Positions 1 through 5,555 of a DNA stretch of 9,056 nt are shown here, in pieces. The stretch is from Candidatus Shapirobacteria bacterium (GTDB lineage Bacteria > Patescibacteriota > Microgenomatia > UBA12405 > JAHJSD01): NCBI GenBank assembly GCA_027021145.1, contig JALUUX010000063.1, positions 1-9,056 of the forward strand, read 5' to 3'. A model generated the notes under the pieces. That model was given only the letters and a program-made list of their open reading frames with translations. It was not told the origin of the DNA and ran no database searches. The translations under genes and the position numbers were made by a program. How positions within the stretch are numbered: position 1 is the first letter of the stretch; every line of letters begins with the position of its first letter.

Positions 1-650
1 CTTTTACTCTTTCGGTTTTAGGGTTAGTGCTGATTGGTAATGCCTTAGTGCCCATTGTTAATTACCAACTTCGTTATGCGCCGCGATTTAATAAAGTTTT
101 AAGTCCCTTGGTGAATGAAAGGGAGGCAGTTTTGGGCGAGTTTGTTGCCTCAGCTAAAGAATCTGATCGCGATTACACTCTTATCTCGTCCTGGTTTGAT
201 CAAAAACCAGATTTGGCCCCAATGGAGCTACCGGAAATTAATCATTATTGGTTAACTATTCCTAAATTGGGCATTGATCAGGCTCTAGTCCAAATCGGGG
301 GTGAGGATTTAAAAAAGATGTTGATTCATTATCCTAATACCGCCATGCCAGGTCAATTAGGCAATGCGGTTATTTTTGGTCATTCAGTTTTACCCCAGTT
401 TTTTAACCCCAAAAATTATTTGACTATTTTCTCCACTCTATATCAATTGGAGGAGGGGGATGAAATTTGGATTAATTTTGATGGTGTCGATTATCGCTAT
501 TTAGTGGAAGATCTTTTTGAGGTTCCGCCGGATGATTTGACAGTACTGGAGCAACGGTATGACGGGCGGTTTTTAACTTTAATTACTTGTAGTCCGCCAG
601 GAACTTATTTGAGGCGCCTGATTGTTCGGGCGCGCTTAATTGACCAATGA
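1..650 (+). CDS. Sortase (cysteine transpeptidase), 5' end cut off by the window
   Basis: Sortases cleave a sorting motif in secreted proteins and transfer them to the cell envelope or to another protein. The frame is open to the left edge. The first codon that could start it is GTG at 27, but the residues before and after it (FTLSVLGLVLIG and on) form one hydrophobic helix, so the true start is upstream and this is the end of an N-terminal membrane anchor. Counting from 27, the catalytic domain covers about residues 70-207. It shows HYPNTAMPG (101-109), the catalytic His119 in NAVIFGHS, Cys188 in TLITCSP and Arg197 in RRLIV, so the His-Cys-Arg triad is complete. The TLITCSPPG stretch resembles class C/D sortases, but there is no C-terminal membrane helix of the class C kind, so I leave the class open. 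No sorting-signal substrate is visible in the window. The stop TGA overlaps the ruvX start as ATGA, which points to translational coupling. Confidence 0.93.
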   Translation, partial: FTLSVLGLVLIGNALVPIVNYQLRYAPRFNKVLSPLVNEREAVLGEFVASAKESDRDYTLISSWFDQKPDLAPMELPEINHYWLTIPKLGIDQALVQIGGEDLKKMLIHYPNTAMPGQLGNAVIFGHSVLPQFFNPKNYLTIFSTLYQLEEGDEIWINFDGVDYRYLVEDLFEVPPDDLTVLEQRYDGRFLTLITCSPPGTYLRRLIVRARLIDQ

Positions 651-1021
651 TTGTTTTGGGCGTGGATTATGGCCGGCGTCGGATTGGCTTGGCTTTAGCC
701 AGCGAAGGGATAATTGAGACTAAAGGGGCGATTGAATATCGAAAACTTTCTCAGGCTTTAGAAGAAATTCAGGGGCTAATTATTCGGGAGAAAGTCGAAT
801 TGGTGGTAGTAGGACGGAGCTCAGGGGCAATGGGTTTAGAAATTGATGAGTTTGTGCGCCGCCTGAAAAAAATGATAAAATTGCCTGTTGAGTTAGTTGA
901 TGAAACTTTGACTAGTTGGGAGGCGGAAAGACGGGTTGGCTGGCGTGATAAGAGTCGAGTGAATAGCGTGGCGGCAGCGCTGATTTTAGAGCGCTATTTG
1001 GATCGAATTCAAAGTAGTTAA
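647..1021 (+). CDS. ruvX: RuvX/YqgF family RNase H-fold nuclease (putative Holliday junction resolvase, pre-16S rRNA processing)
   Basis: The family (YqgF in E. coli, YrrK in Bacillus) has a RuvC-like RNase H fold and is linked to pre-16S rRNA 5'-end maturation and possibly to Holliday junction cleavage; it is cytoplasmic. At 124 residues the protein is slightly shorter than the usual 135-150. The opening GVDYGRRRIGLALA with Asp7 is the first conserved acidic motif, and DETLTSWEAERR (85-96) is the second, with Glu86. The third motif, normally an Asp just before an alanine-rich helix (VDSASAV in E. coli), here reads VNSVAAALILERYL, so Asn106 stands where Asp is expected. The central motif usually read as GLPLNMDG is GRSSGAMG here. 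There is no Shine-Dalgarno; the ATG shares bases with the sortase stop, so translation is probably coupled. Family assignment is firm; catalytic competence is uncertain because of Asn106. Confidence 0.93.
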   Translation: MIVLGVDYGRRRIGLALASEGIIETKGAIEYRKLSQALEEIQGLIIREKVELVVVGRSSGAMGLEIDEFVRRLKKMIKLPVELVDETLTSWEAERRVGWRDKSRVNSVAAALILERYLDRIQSS

Positions 1022-1035
1022 TTTTTATTCCGACC

Positions 1036-1044
1036 AAAGGAGGT
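1036..1044 (+). promoter_or_regulatory. Strong Shine-Dalgarno of the zinc-ribbon gene
   Basis: AAAGGAGGT is an almost perfect complement of the 16S rRNA 3' end. It lies four bases before the ATG at 1048, closer than usual. It is the only clear ribosome binding site in the first operon: ruvX and mltG lack one. The small protein may therefore be made at a higher rate than its neighbours (inference). Confidence 0.8.
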
Positions 1045-1047
1045 GGG

Positions 1048-1248
1048 ATGTTTAAAAATATCATCGCCCCAATTCAAGCCTGGTTGCTTTCTCAAGGGAT
1101 GTGTGTGGGTTGTGGGATGCCATTAAAACGAGGTCAAAAAGAGAAGCGTCCTGATGGTACGGTAAAAGTGACCTGTCGTTGTGGCCGCATTTTTATTTAT
1201 GATCCTAAGACCAAGAAATACCGCCGGGCCTTGTTTGATGAGGTTTAA
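1048..1248 (+). CDS. Small zinc-ribbon protein of unknown function (66 residues)
   Basis: I do not recognise the family. The protein has four cysteines in a CxxC...CxC layout: Cys19 and Cys22 in CVGCG, Cys43 and Cys45 in TCRCG, separated by a basic loop (residues 27-40, rich in Lys and Arg). This is a typical zinc ribbon, two knuckles holding one zinc. Residues 1-17 (MFKNIIAPIQAWLLSQG) could be an amphipathic helix lying on a membrane. The C-terminal third is basic (DPKTKKYRRA), which would suit nucleic acid or ribosome binding. The start is fixed by the strong Shine-Dalgarno four bases upstream. It lies 26 bases after ruvX and 17 before mltG, in the position where Bacillus carries the unrelated small gene yrzB. 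Possible roles are regulation or a ribosome/RNA partner of RuvX; none is shown by the sequence. That it is a real gene is well supported by the Cys pattern, start signal and tight packing. Confidence 0.82.
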   Translation: MFKNIIAPIQAWLLSQGMCVGCGMPLKRGQKEKRPDGTVKVTCRCGRIFIYDPKTKKYRRALFDEV

Positions 1249-1265
1249 TCAGACCAAAAAAAGCA

Positions 1266-2246
1266 ATGACTGTTTGGTTGAAGCGAGGGCTGGGTTTAGT
1301 TGTTGGGCTGTTACTCTTAGTGACAATAGGGGGTTGGTGGGGATTGCAGCCCCGAGGCGAGGGAGAAGAGCAAGTGTTTGTTGTTAATCGGGGAGAATCA
1401 GTGCGCTCGATTAGTCAGCGGTTAGAGCAGGTAGGTTTAATTAGGAATCAGTGGGTTTTTCTGGCTTATCTTTATTTTAAAAATCAATTAAGTCAGATTC
1501 AGGCAGGTAGTTTTCGTCTTTCTCCTCAGAACTCAGTGGCTGAAATTGTAACCCAATTGCGTCAGGGGCGTCTAGATCAATGGTTGACGGTGCTGGAGGG
1601 ATGGCGACGGGAAGAGATTGCTCGAGAAATAAGCAAAAATTTTAGCCTTGAGCCCCAGGCCTTTTTGAGGGCAAGTCGAGGCAAGGAGGGTTACCTTTTT
1701 CCTGATAGCTACTTGATTCCTATTGAGACTAGTGCAGAGAAAATTGTTAAGATTATGACTGATAATTTTGATAAGAAGTGGCGATCGTTGGCTGGGCAGG
1801 CCCGGCAGCGGAATTTAACTCAGCATCAGGTGGTAGTTCTAGCTTCGTTAGTGGAGCGAGAGGCTAAGTTAGAGGAGGATCGAGCACTAGTGGCCGGGAT
1901 TTTAATTAAGCGCTGGCGGGCTGGTTGGCCTCTTCAAGTAGATGCTACGGTTCAGTTTGTTAAAGCTGGCCGGCGCTGCAATTTTTCTGAAAAAAGTTGT
2001 AATTGGTGGCCTCGAGTAACGAAAGCTGACTTGAAAACCCTTGATTCTCCTTATAATACCTATCTTAATCCTGGTTTGCCTCCTGGTCCGATTTGCAACC
2101 CCTCTTTGAGTGCACTTAAGGCTGTGGTAAACTATCAAGATAGCGACTATTGGTTTTATCTTTCTGATGCTCAGGGAAAGATTCACTTTGCTCGGACCTT
2201 AGAGGAGCACCAAAGGAATATTGAAAAGTATATTGACCAGACTTGA
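1266..2246 (+). CDS. mltG: Endolytic murein transglycosylase MltG (YceG family)
   Basis: MltG is an inner-membrane enzyme that cuts nascent peptidoglycan strands inside the glycan chain, leaving anhydro-muramic ends and setting chain length. The 326 residues match the usual size. Residues 8-26 are a single membrane helix after a short basic cytoplasmic tail. A LysM-like region follows at about 36-102 (VFVVNRGESVRSISQRL). The catalytic domain begins with LEGWRREEIA (110-119) and EGYLFPDSY (141-149). The signature ASLVEREA (193-200) contains Glu197, the equivalent of the catalytic Glu218 of the E. coli enzyme. DSPYNTYLNPGLPPGPI (260-276) and HFARTLEEH (307-315) complete the domain. An insertion near 234-250 carries Cys238 and Cys245, which could form a disulphide outside the cell. 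ATG 1266 is the first possible start after an in-frame stop at 1239-1241. No Shine-Dalgarno is seen, so it may depend on reinitiation from the zinc-ribbon gene 17 bases upstream. Confidence 0.95.
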   Translation: MTVWLKRGLGLVVGLLLLVTIGGWWGLQPRGEGEEQVFVVNRGESVRSISQRLEQVGLIRNQWVFLAYLYFKNQLSQIQAGSFRLSPQNSVAEIVTQLRQGRLDQWLTVLEGWRREEIAREISKNFSLEPQAFLRASRGKEGYLFPDSYLIPIETSAEKIVKIMTDNFDKKWRSLAGQARQRNLTQHQVVVLASLVEREAKLEEDRALVAGILIKRWRAGWPLQVDATVQFVKAGRRCNFSEKSCNWWPRVTKADLKTLDSPYNTYLNPGLPPGPICNPSLSALKAVVNYQDSDYWFYLSDAQGKIHFARTLEEHQRNIEKYIDQT

Positions 2247-2261
2247 CATTATCGGTATAAT
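2233..2261 (+). promoter_or_regulatory. Sigma70-type promoter of rpoBC
   Basis: A -35 box TTGACC (2233-2238) and a perfect -10 box TATAAT (2256-2261) are separated by exactly 17 bases. Five of six -35 bases match consensus. Transcription would start near 2268, giving a leader of about 48 bases before rpoB. The -35 box lies in the last codons of mltG, whose TGA is at 2244-2246, so promoter and coding sequence share bases. A second TTGACA at 2243-2248 is only seven bases from the -10 box and cannot serve as its partner. It suggests that rpoBC is transcribed apart from the sortase-mltG operon, though read-through is possible. Confidence 0.8.
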
Positions 2262-2279
2262 AGGGTCACAAATTAACGG

Positions 2280-2304
2280 CGGACTCCGGTCCGTATCTTT
2301 TTTT
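2280..2304 (+). terminator. Hairpin plus T-run in the rpoB leader: possible attenuator
   Basis: CGGAC (2280-2284) pairs with GTCCG (2289-2293) around the loop TCCG, closed by a C-G pair. This is a UNCG-type tetraloop, a very stable RNA class. Four bases later comes a run of seven T (2298-2304). The shape is that of a small intrinsic terminator, but the stem is only five pairs (plus one possible G-T) and the T-run is offset by TATC. Because it lies downstream of the rpoB promoter, it would act on rpoBC transcripts as an attenuator as well as on read-through from mltG. It could instead be a leader stabiliser, or the T-run could keep the rpoB start unpaired. No alternative antiterminator pairing is obvious. 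Confidence 0.5.
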
Positions 2305-2315
2305 GGCTTTGATCA

Positions 2316-5300
2316 ATGAAGAAAAAGGGGCGAATTTACTGGGGCAAAAAGCCACCGACTCCTTCACCAGTTGCTTTAACCCAGATTCAAAAAGAGTCGT
2401 GGCAGTGGTTTCTTGAAAAAGGTTTTGAGGAGACGGTGAGATCGATTTCTCCGATTGATGATTACACGGGTAAAAATTGGCGCTTGGAGCTAGGTCAACT
2501 TCGTTTTGGGGAGCCCACAGTCACTCCAGAAAAGGCTCAATTGAAAGGAGTTTCTTATACGGTGCCAGTGCGAATGGCAACGCGGTTGACTAATTTAAGA
2601 ACAGGGCAAAGTACCGAGGAAGAAGTTTTCTTGCTCAACTTGCCCATGATGACTCAAGAGGGAACTTTTATTATTAGCGGTATTGAGCGGGGGGTAATTA
2701 ATCAGCTGGTTCGCTCCCCAGGAGTTTATTTTACTGGTGAGGAGGATGCGGCTACGGGTAAGGTGCTTTATCAAGCCGAAATTAGACCGATTCGGGGTTC
2801 TTGGTTGGAGTTTTTTGTTAGTCGTCGAGGGGTGATATATGCCCGGATTGATCGCCGTCGTAAATTTCCAGCTACTATTATTCTTCGAGCTTTGGGTTTG
2901 TCGAGCAATAAGGCCTTAATTAAGGAATTTTCTGATTTTATTGAGGCGACGATTGAGTTGGATCCGAGTCGCAATCAAGAAGAAGCGATTTTGGAATTTT
3001 ACCGCAAGTTACGGCCGGGGGAGCCGGCAGTTCTGGATACAGCGGAGAATTTTTTCCGGGAGCGCTTTTTTGATCAACGAACTTATGAATTGGGTCGGGT
3101 GGGGCGATATAAGATTAATAAGCGCCTGGGACTTTCATTGGCTGATGATGATCCGGCCCATTGGGTTTTAACTCGAGAGGATTTGGTGGCGACCATAAAG
3201 TATTTGATTGCTCTCCAGACTGGTAAAGAGAGTCGAGTGGATGATATCGATCATTTAGCTAATCGGCGCTTGCGCCGAGTGGGGGAAATTGTTACGCAGG
3301 TGGCTTTGCGGCCAGCTGTGGCTCGTTTCGAACGAATGGTTAAAGAGCGAATGAGCTTAATTAGCCCCAAAGAAAAGGCAAAACCATCTCAGATGATTAA
3401 TCCCCAATCTTTAGTGGCAGCCATTAATTCCTTCTTCCGCACCAATCAGCTTTCGGCTATTTTAGATCAGACGAATCCTTTGGCTGAATTAGATTTGTTA
3501 CGCCGGGTAACAGTTATTGGTCCTGGAGGATTGACCCGAGAGCGCGCCTCGTTCTCGATTAGAGATATTCACAGTTCTCAATATGGCCGGATTTGTCCAG
3601 TACGGTCGCCAGAAGGGCAAAATATTGGTTTGGTTACCTATCTTAGTCTTTTTGCCCGGGTAAATGAATACGGATTTTTAGAGGCTCCTTACCGAGTGGT
3701 TGAAGAAGTTAATGAGGGGGGCAAGAAGCGAATGAAAGTGAGAGATAAAATTATTTACTTGGCGGCTGATGACGAGGAAGAGTATTATATTACTCATCCT
3801 GGAGTACTTGATGAGGAAGGATATATTAAAGATGAGTGGGTGCCAGTCAGACACCAAGGAGAATTTACCGAAGCACCGGCAGAAAAAGTTCAATTGGTTG
3901 ATTATGTGGCCCAACAGGTAGTTGGCACTTCAGCCTCTCTAATTCCTTTTATTGCTCATGATGAGGCCAACCGAGCCCTAATGGGCTCGCACATGCAATG
4001 TCAAGCGGCGCCTCTGGTGAGGCCCGCGGCGCCAATTGTAGGAACGGGGATGGAGAAAGTGGTGGCTGAAGCGATGCATCGAGTGGTTAAGGCAGAAGAA
4101 GCAGGCAGAGTTGTGTATGTTGACGGCGAGAAGATTATTGTTGATCCAGAAAAACGGGGTAAGCGAGAGAAAGTTTATCGCCTTGTTAAGTTTAAGCGCA
4201 CCAGTCCCTACGGCACTTGTTATAATCAGCGTCCGGTGGTTTCCGTAGGTGATTGGGTGGAAAAGGGAGACTTGCTAGCTGATGGACCCGCTATTGACCA
4301 AGGCGAATTGGCTTTGGGCCAAAATCTACTGATTGCCTATTGTCAGTTTGAGGGTTTGGGATTTGAGGATGCGATTGTTATTTCTGATCGGTTAGTTAAA
4401 GAGGATCTTTTGACCTCAATTCAAATCAATGAGTATGAAGCTCAAGTAGTTGATACTAAGCTAGGAGCAGAAGAGGTAACTCGAGATATTCCCAATGTGG
4501 CGGAAGCTGATTTAGCTAAACTAACCAAGGAAGGTATTGTAATGGTTGGAGCCGAAGTCGGGCCAAATGATATTTTAGTAGGTAAAGTTCAACCCAAAGG
4601 AGAAAAAGAGTTAAGCGCCGAAGAGCGGCTTCTGCGAGCGATTTTCGGCGAAAAAGCCAGGGAAGTGAAAGATACTAGTTTGCGGGTGCCTCATGGTGAA
4701 GGAGGCACGGTAATCGGAATCAATATTTTAGATCGGGATCAAGACGATGAGTTAGATCCTGGAGTTAACAAAATTATTAAGGTAATTGTGGCCCAACTTC
4801 GTCGAATTAAGGAGGGGGATAAGCTAGCTGGTCGCCACGGGAATAAGGGGGTAATTTCTCGCGTGGTACCAGCTTACGATATGCCTTATTTAGAGGATGG
4901 CACTCCCATCGACATCATTATTTCGCCGCTGTCGGTGATTTCTCGAATGAACTTGGGACAGATTTTGGAGATGCATTTGGGTTGGGCAGGAGCAAAGTTG
5001 GGAAAAAAATATGCGATTCCTGCTTTTGAAAAATTCTCGGAGGAGCTAATTGAGCGGGCGCTTAAAGAAGCGGGTCTGCCAGTTTCAGGCAAAGTCACTC
5101 TTTTTAATCCAAAAACAGGAGAACCTTATGATCAACCAGTGGCTGTCGGTATTGGTTATATTATGAAGCTAATCCATATGGTTGATGATAAGGTCCATGC
5201 CCGGTCCACTGGACCCTACTCATTAATTACCCAGCAACCTCTTGGGGGTAAAGCACGCATGGGTGGTCAGCGATTGGGAGAGATGGAGGTTTGGGCGTTA

Positions 5301-5555
5301 GAGGCTCATCGAGCTGCTTATACTCTCCAAGAGATGCTTACGGTAAAATCAGACGATATCTCAGGGCGAGCGAAAGTTTATCAAGCAATGATTAAGGGCC
5401 AAAATCCGCCCCCGCCCAATATCCCCGAATCATTCAATGTTCTCCTAAAAGAGTTGGGTGGTTTAGGGTTAAAAGTTACTCCCACCGGAGTAGTTGAGCA
5501 ACCGGAGGAGGGAGATGAGTCAAAGAGTAATAAAGATGAGCAAGATAAAAACTGA
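2316..5555 (+). CDS. rpoB: DNA-directed RNA polymerase subunit beta
   Basis: RpoB forms one half of the RNA polymerase active cleft. The 1079 residues are short compared with about 1190 in Bacillus and 1342 in E. coli, because the large lobe and flap insertions of other lineages are absent. Landmarks in order: LVRSPGVYF (131-139); rifampicin region about 375-401; GPGGLTRERASF (402-413); CPVRSPEGQNIGL (427-439); NRALMGSHMQCQAAP (552-566); GFEDAIVIS (682-690); flap-tip helix ELSAEERLLRAIFGEK (765-780); GDKLAGRHGNKGVIS (834-848), with Lys836 and Lys844 equal to the two active-site lysines; GGQRLGEMEVWALEA (983-997) near the C terminus. The last 25 residues are an unconserved acidic tail. ATG 2316 follows an in-frame stop at 2310-2312, so the start is fixed; no Shine-Dalgarno is present and the region before it is T-rich. 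The gene is not preceded by rplL as in most bacteria. Unusual residues in the rifampicin pocket are described in the findings. Confidence 0.99.
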   Translation: MKKKGRIYWGKKPPTPSPVALTQIQKESWQWFLEKGFEETVRSISPIDDYTGKNWRLELGQLRFGEPTVTPEKAQLKGVSYTVPVRMATRLTNLRTGQSTEEEVFLLNLPMMTQEGTFIISGIERGVINQLVRSPGVYFTGEEDAATGKVLYQAEIRPIRGSWLEFFVSRRGVIYARIDRRRKFPATIILRALGLSSNKALIKEFSDFIEATIELDPSRNQEEAILEFYRKLRPGEPAVLDTAENFFRERFFDQRTYELGRVGRYKINKRLGLSLADDDPAHWVLTREDLVATIKYLIALQTGKESRVDDIDHLANRRLRRVGEIVTQVALRPAVARFERMVKERMSLISPKEKAKPSQMINPQSLVAAINSFFRTNQLSAILDQTNPLAELDLLRRVTVIGPGGLTRERASFSIRDIHSSQYGRICPVRSPEGQNIGLVTYLSLFARVNEYGFLEAPYRVVEEVNEGGKKRMKVRDKIIYLAADDEEEYYITHPGVLDEEGYIKDEWVPVRHQGEFTEAPAEKVQLVDYVAQQVVGTSASLIPFIAHDEANRALMGSHMQCQAAPLVRPAAPIVGTGMEKVVAEAMHRVVKAEEAGRVVYVDGEKIIVDPEKRGKREKVYRLVKFKRTSPYGTCYNQRPVVSVGDWVEKGDLLADGPAIDQGELALGQNLLIAYCQFEGLGFEDAIVISDRLVKEDLLTSIQINEYEAQVVDTKLGAEEVTRDIPNVAEADLAKLTKEGIVMVGAEVGPNDILVGKVQPKGEKELSAEERLLRAIFGEKAREVKDTSLRVPHGEGGTVIGINILDRDQDDELDPGVNKIIKVIVAQLRRIKEGDKLAGRHGNKGVISRVVPAYDMPYLEDGTPIDIIISPLSVISRMNLGQILEMHLGWAGAKLGKKYAIPAFEKFSEELIERALKEAGLPVSGKVTLFNPKTGEPYDQPVAVGIGYIMKLIHMVDDKVHARSTGPYSLITQQPLGGKARMGGQRLGEMEVWALEAHRAAYTLQEMLTVKSDDISGRAKVYQAMIKGQNPPPPNIPESFNVLLKELGGLGLKVTPTGVVEQPEEGDESKSNKDEQDKN
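5504..5511 (+). promoter_or_regulatory. Shine-Dalgarno of rpoC, inside the rpoB coding region
   Basis: GGAGGAGG lies three to six bases before ATG 5515, depending on which GGAGG pairs. In the rpoB frame it encodes part of the acidic tail (Pro-Glu-Glu-Gly). It decides the rpoC start: the second in-frame ATG at 5536 has only a weak AAAGAG-like sequence before it. Confidence 0.75.

Noticed and set aside
1181..1387. Open frame on + strand spanning the zinc-ribbon/mltG junction
   Set aside because: It lies out of frame across two better supported genes, has no ribosome binding site and its protein shows no motif.
1902..2186. 94-codon open frame on the - strand inside mltG
   Set aside because: It is antisense to the conserved MltG catalytic domain; its residues mirror codon use of the + strand and show no family features.
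2243..2248. Perfect TTGACA as the -35 box of the rpoB promoter
   Set aside because: It is only seven bases from the TATAAT box; the TTGACC at 2233 has the correct 17-base spacing.
3999..4001. Loss of the NTP-binding Arg678 of RpoB (MQCQ instead of MQRQ)
   Set aside because: Counting along the E. coli protein puts Arg678 in NRALMG, which is kept here as Arg553; the MQRQ Arg is Thr in Thermus, so it is not invariant.
5536..5538. ATG 5536 as the rpoC start
   Set aside because: It is in frame and possible, but ATG 5515 has a much stronger Shine-Dalgarno at a usable distance. Kept as an alternative only.
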